Shown: positions 61,527 through 64,000 of the stretch, in pieces | Position numbering within the stretch: position 1 is the first letter of the stretch | How the letters are laid out: every line of letters starts with the position of its first letter | From: [Leptolyngbya] sp. JSC-1 | Lineage (GTDB): Bacteria; Cyanobacteriota; Cyanobacteriia; Elainellales; Elainellaceae | DNA length: 64,000 bases | Assembly: GCA_000733415.1 (NCBI GenBank) | Contig: KL662191.1 | Span: 5,268,341 to 5,332,340, forward strand | Direction of reading: 5' to 3' | Notes under the pieces: generated by a model | What the model was told of the DNA's origin: nothing | Databases searched by the model: none | The model's input: only the letters and a program-made list of their open reading frames with translations | Position numbers and translations under genes: made by a program

Positions 61527-62744
61527 ATGAAGATTTTGGTGATGAATGCGGGATCGAGCAGCCAGAAGAGCTGCCTGTATCAGATCGATGGTGAGCAACT
61601 GCCGGATTTGCCGCCCGTTCCGCTCTGGGAGGCCCAAATTGATTGGACGCATCAACCGGGAATTGCTGAACTTAAGGTAAATACAGCGAATGGCGCAATC
61701 CACAAGGCAGAAATTCTGTTTCAGTCTCGTGGACCAGTGATGGCTCAGATGTTGGATACGTTGTGGAGCGGTGCCACGCAGGTGCTGGCCTCGGCCTCAG
61801 AAATTGACATGGTTGGGCATCGAGTCGTGCATGGCGGCCAGTATTACCGGGACAGCGTTCGAATTATGCCAGACGTGAAGACCAGGATTGCTGAGTTGGC
61901 TGACCTTGCCCCAGTTCATAACCCGGTCAATCTGGAAGGCATCGAAGCCATCGAAGCCATTCTGGGCGATCTGCCGCAGGTGGCCGTTTTCGATACTGCC
62001 TTTCATGCCCGCATGCCAGAACGCACGGCCCTCTATCCAGTTCCCTACGCTTGGGCTGAACAGGGCATTCGGCGCTATGGCTTCCACGGCACCAGTCATC
62101 GCTACTGCGCTCAGCGGGCGGCTCAGTTGCTGAATCGGGATTTGAAGGAGCTACGCATCGTTACCTGTCATTTGGGCAATGGCTGCTCGTTGGCGGCGAT
62201 TCGAGACGGCTACAGTATCAACACCACAATGGGTTTCACGCCGCTGGATGGCCTGATGATGGGAAGTCGTTCTGGGGCTGTGGACCCCAGCATTTTGCTC
62301 TACCTGATCCGGGAGCAGGGTTATAGCGCCGAGCAGCTGGAAACGATCCTGAATCAAGAATCGGGGTTATTCGGGGTCTCTGGCGTTTCTAATGATCTGC
62401 GGCTAGTGATGCAGGCAATTGCCGATGGCGATGTTCGTGCCCAGCTTGCGCTTGATATGTACATTGAACGGCTAAAGCAATTCATTGGCGCGATGATTGC
62501 CAGCCTGGGTGGGCTGGATGTGCTGATATTTACCGCTGGTGTTGGTGAAAATGCGCCTCCTATTCGGGCCGAAGCCTGTGCCGCGTTTGCCTATATGGGA
62601 TTGAAGCTAGATCTCGACAGGAATAGTGGCCGTCCTCGCGATCAGGTCATCTCTAGCGCCGATTCCAGCGTGATGGTGATGGTGATCCATACTCAGGAAG
62701 ACTGGGCGATTGCTCGCGAATGCTGGCAGATCGCAATGGCTTAA
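61527..62744 (+). CDS. ackA: Acetate kinase
   Basis: This protein of about 405 residues interconverts acetate and acetyl phosphate with ATP. MNAGSSSQKSCLYQI, GHRVVHGGQYY, YGFHGTSHRY, HLGNGCSLAA, SGAVDPSILLYLI and FTAGVGENAPPIRAE are the conserved active-site motifs. ATG 61527 is chosen since the conserved domain starts there; upstream in-frame starts add an unrelated 17 residues. No pta gene is adjacent. Confidence 0.96.
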   Translation: MKILVMNAGSSSQKSCLYQIDGEQLPDLPPVPLWEAQIDWTHQPGIAELKVNTANGAIHKAEILFQSRGPVMAQMLDTLWSGATQVLASASEIDMVGHRVVHGGQYYRDSVRIMPDVKTRIAELADLAPVHNPVNLEGIEAIEAILGDLPQVAVFDTAFHARMPERTALYPVPYAWAEQGIRRYGFHGTSHRYCAQRAAQLLNRDLKELRIVTCHLGNGCSLAAIRDGYSINTTMGFTPLDGLMMGSRSGAVDPSILLYLIREQGYSAEQLETILNQESGLFGVSGVSNDLRLVMQAIADGDVRAQLALDMYIERLKQFIGAMIASLGGLDVLIFTAGVGENAPPIRAEACAAFAYMGLKLDLDRNSGRPRDQVISSADSSVMVMVIHTQEDWAIARECWQIAMA

Positions 62745-62913
62745 TCAAAAGACTCGAATCGGGTCAGCTAAGGCATGAAATCAGCAAATAAAATCAGCCA
62801 AACTCCTCAGAACTCCTAGAAACTCAGCCGAACTTCCAGAAAACAACCGTGGTCAATATCCTTACAGTGGTTGCATCCAAGTCAAGGATTCATCCAACTA
62901 ACCAGTAACAACC

Positions 62914-63168
62914 GTGAAATCTAACTTCAATCTCAACCTAGCGTTTCTATTGGTTTTCTTCACCACCACTAGCTTTACGCTACTCTCCGGTGGGTGTTCG
63001 ATTTGGCTTGCCACCAATGGCAATCTCTCTCAGCCTCAAACGCGCGTGTTTGAAAACTGTAATGCCACCTGGAACATGGGCATTGGCGCTATCTTTGGGC
63101 TGCTGGGCAGCAAAGCCACCGATCTCCTGCAATCAGATCAAGACTCCCAAGACTCCGAAGAGGAATAA
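62914..63168 (+). CDS. Small hypothetical protein with two hydrophobic segments
   Basis: This 84-residue protein has an N-terminal hydrophobic helix (NLAFLLVFFTTTSFTLLSGG), a short loop with two Cys residues (GGCS and ENCNATW), a second helix (MGIGAIFGLLGS) and an acidic tail (SDQDSQDSEEE). It resembles a conserved cyanobacterial small membrane protein. The start is GTG at 62914. The function is unknown. Confidence 0.65.
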   Translation: MKSNFNLNLAFLLVFFTTTSFTLLSGGCSIWLATNGNLSQPQTRVFENCNATWNMGIGAIFGLLGSKATDLLQSDQDSQDSEEE

Positions 63169-63351
63169 TGATTAAGTTTTGAGTTTTGAGTTTTGTAGCT
63201 TGCCTCTGCGGAGCCAGTGTTTTGAGTTAATGAAAGGAAGGCACTTGAGGTGACGTTGCTCTTTGCCAATCTGTTTCAAGCTCAAATTCAAGCTCAAAAT
63301 CCATCACCCACCTCCTCTCAACACTCAAAACTAAGAACTGAAAACTAACCT

Positions 63352-63873
63352 ATGGCCTCTCCCTCTATCGGCATTATTATGGGCAGCGACTCGGACCTGC
63401 CCACTATGCAAAAAGCCATCGCTGTTTGCGAAGAATTCGGTGTGTCCTATGAAGTAGCAATTGTCTCAGCTCACCGCACTCCCGAACGGATGGTGGGCTA
63501 TGCCCAAACCGCTCATCGGCGCGGCCTCAAAGTCATCATTGCTGGGGCGGGCGGTGCGGCCCATCTTCCTGGCATGGTGGCTTCTCTGACGCCCCTACCT
63601 GTGATCGGTGTGCCCGTTCCTAGCCGTCATCTTCAGGGTGTAGACTCCCTCTATTCGATTGTGCAGATGCCAGCGGGCATTCCAGTGGCCACTGTCGCGA
63701 TTGGCAATGCCCAAAATGCTGGTCTGTTAGCGGTGCAGATGCTTGCTAGCTACCAACCGGAACTGCTAGAGAAGGTGCAGCAATATCGCCGGAGTTTGCA
63801 GCAAATGGTAATGGATAAACAGGCCAAGCTTGATCAGGTTGGCTATCAGCAATATTTGCAAGGGATGGGTTGA
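63352..63873 (+). CDS. purE: N5-carboxyaminoimidazole ribonucleotide mutase
   Basis: This 173-residue purine enzyme converts N5-CAIR to CAIR. GIIMGSDSDLPTMQKA, VSAHRTPERM and AGAGGAAHLPGMVASLT form the active site of class I PurE. The length is normal. CAIR is the substrate of PurC, whose gene is at 42501. The intergenic stretch before it carries ACTCAAAACT-type repeats. Confidence 0.96.
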   Translation: MASPSIGIIMGSDSDLPTMQKAIAVCEEFGVSYEVAIVSAHRTPERMVGYAQTAHRRGLKVIIAGAGGAAHLPGMVASLTPLPVIGVPVPSRHLQGVDSLYSIVQMPAGIPVATVAIGNAQNAGLLAVQMLASYQPELLEKVQQYRRSLQQMVMDKQAKLDQVGYQQYLQGMG

Positions 63874-63878
63874 GTCCC

Positions 63879-64000
63879 TCACAAGCGCTTTGTGGGTCGG
63901 CGTTTAGGCAGCTTGGGTAGTCTTCGCCCAGAGCCTAACCGACGAAAGCGCTCCCCCAGTCTAAGGCGTTCGGCAGGTCGGCGCAGCACTTCAAAGGGAG
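63879..64000 (-). CDS. C-terminal end of an unidentified protein (partial)
   Basis: The minus strand is open from the right edge to TGA at 63879-63881 and reads about 39 residues, very rich in Arg, Lys and Leu (RPAERLRLGERFRRLGSG, RLPKLPKRRPTKRL). It is probably the basic tail of a gene that starts outside the window, convergent with purE by five bases. I cannot assign a family. Confidence 0.45.
   Translation of the reverse strand, partial: PFEVLRRPAERLRLGERFRRLGSGRRLPKLPKRRPTKRL

Overview
The window is a cyanobacterial chromosome segment. The evidence is a photosystem I subunit (psaK), the sulfolipid pair sqdX/sqdB, an Omp85-lpx outer-membrane cluster, a CAAD thylakoid protein, a multi-GAF class III cyclase, an orthocaspase relative, a cyanobacterial-type PEP-CTERM tail, and many intergenic heptamer (STRR-like) repeats. 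A filamentous Leptolyngbya-like lineage is a reasonable guess, but the sequence alone does not fix the genus. No rRNA, tRNA or CRISPR array was seen.

Layout. 1-3.1 kb: a STAND/NB-ARC-WD40 (NLR-like) gene on the minus strand, broken by a heptanucleotide repeat; the rest of its propeller continues in another frame off the left edge. 3.7-6.3 kb: two peptidoglycan hydrolases. 6.6-12.4 kb: a PEP-CTERM protein, decayed Uma2 and HicB remnants, a two-TM protein, a small alpha/beta hydrolase + NTF2-like pair, and a large FG-GAP/RTX protein. 12.4-21.4 kb: trehalose/glycogen metabolism (treY, treZ, glgX) interrupted by DUF6888/DUF6887 and DUF4058 genes. 21.6-25.7 kb: an M48-like protein with an eroded zinc site, a permease truncated by an IS701-type remnant, and a HEPN fragment. 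25.7-35.4 kb: an adenosine-deaminase-like protein, an AI-2E-type exporter, a pseudo-orthocaspase, rpmF, a sulfite-oxidase-like protein, murQ and a 2Fe-2S ferredoxin-domain protein. 35.6-43.2 kb: a CAAD protein, then purC-bamA-lpxC-fabZ-lpxA-lpxB in one direction, which builds lipid A and assembles outer-membrane barrels. 43.6-64 kb: a GAF/PAS adenylate cyclase, sqdX-small membrane protein-sqdB, map, pheS, surE, an MBL hydrolase, ribF, moxR, a WG-repeat protein, tsaB, an oligopeptide ABC permease, psaK, ackA, purE and the 3' end of one more gene.

The main genes form an envelope/carbohydrate theme: trehalose synthesis from glucan, lipid A, sulfolipid, murein hydrolysis and MurNAc-6-P salvage. 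Around them is a layer of conflict or stress-type genes (NLR-like, orthocaspase-like, Uma2, HicB, HEPN), most of them broken or with lost catalytic residues.

The most noteworthy observations are: a heptamer tract that switches the reading frame inside the NLR-like gene, with arrays of 11-bp direct repeats beside it; a MITE-like element with terminal inverted repeats and a perfect 10-bp target duplication, with relatives elsewhere in the window; and two enzyme-fold proteins (M48 and caspase folds) whose catalytic residues are replaced.
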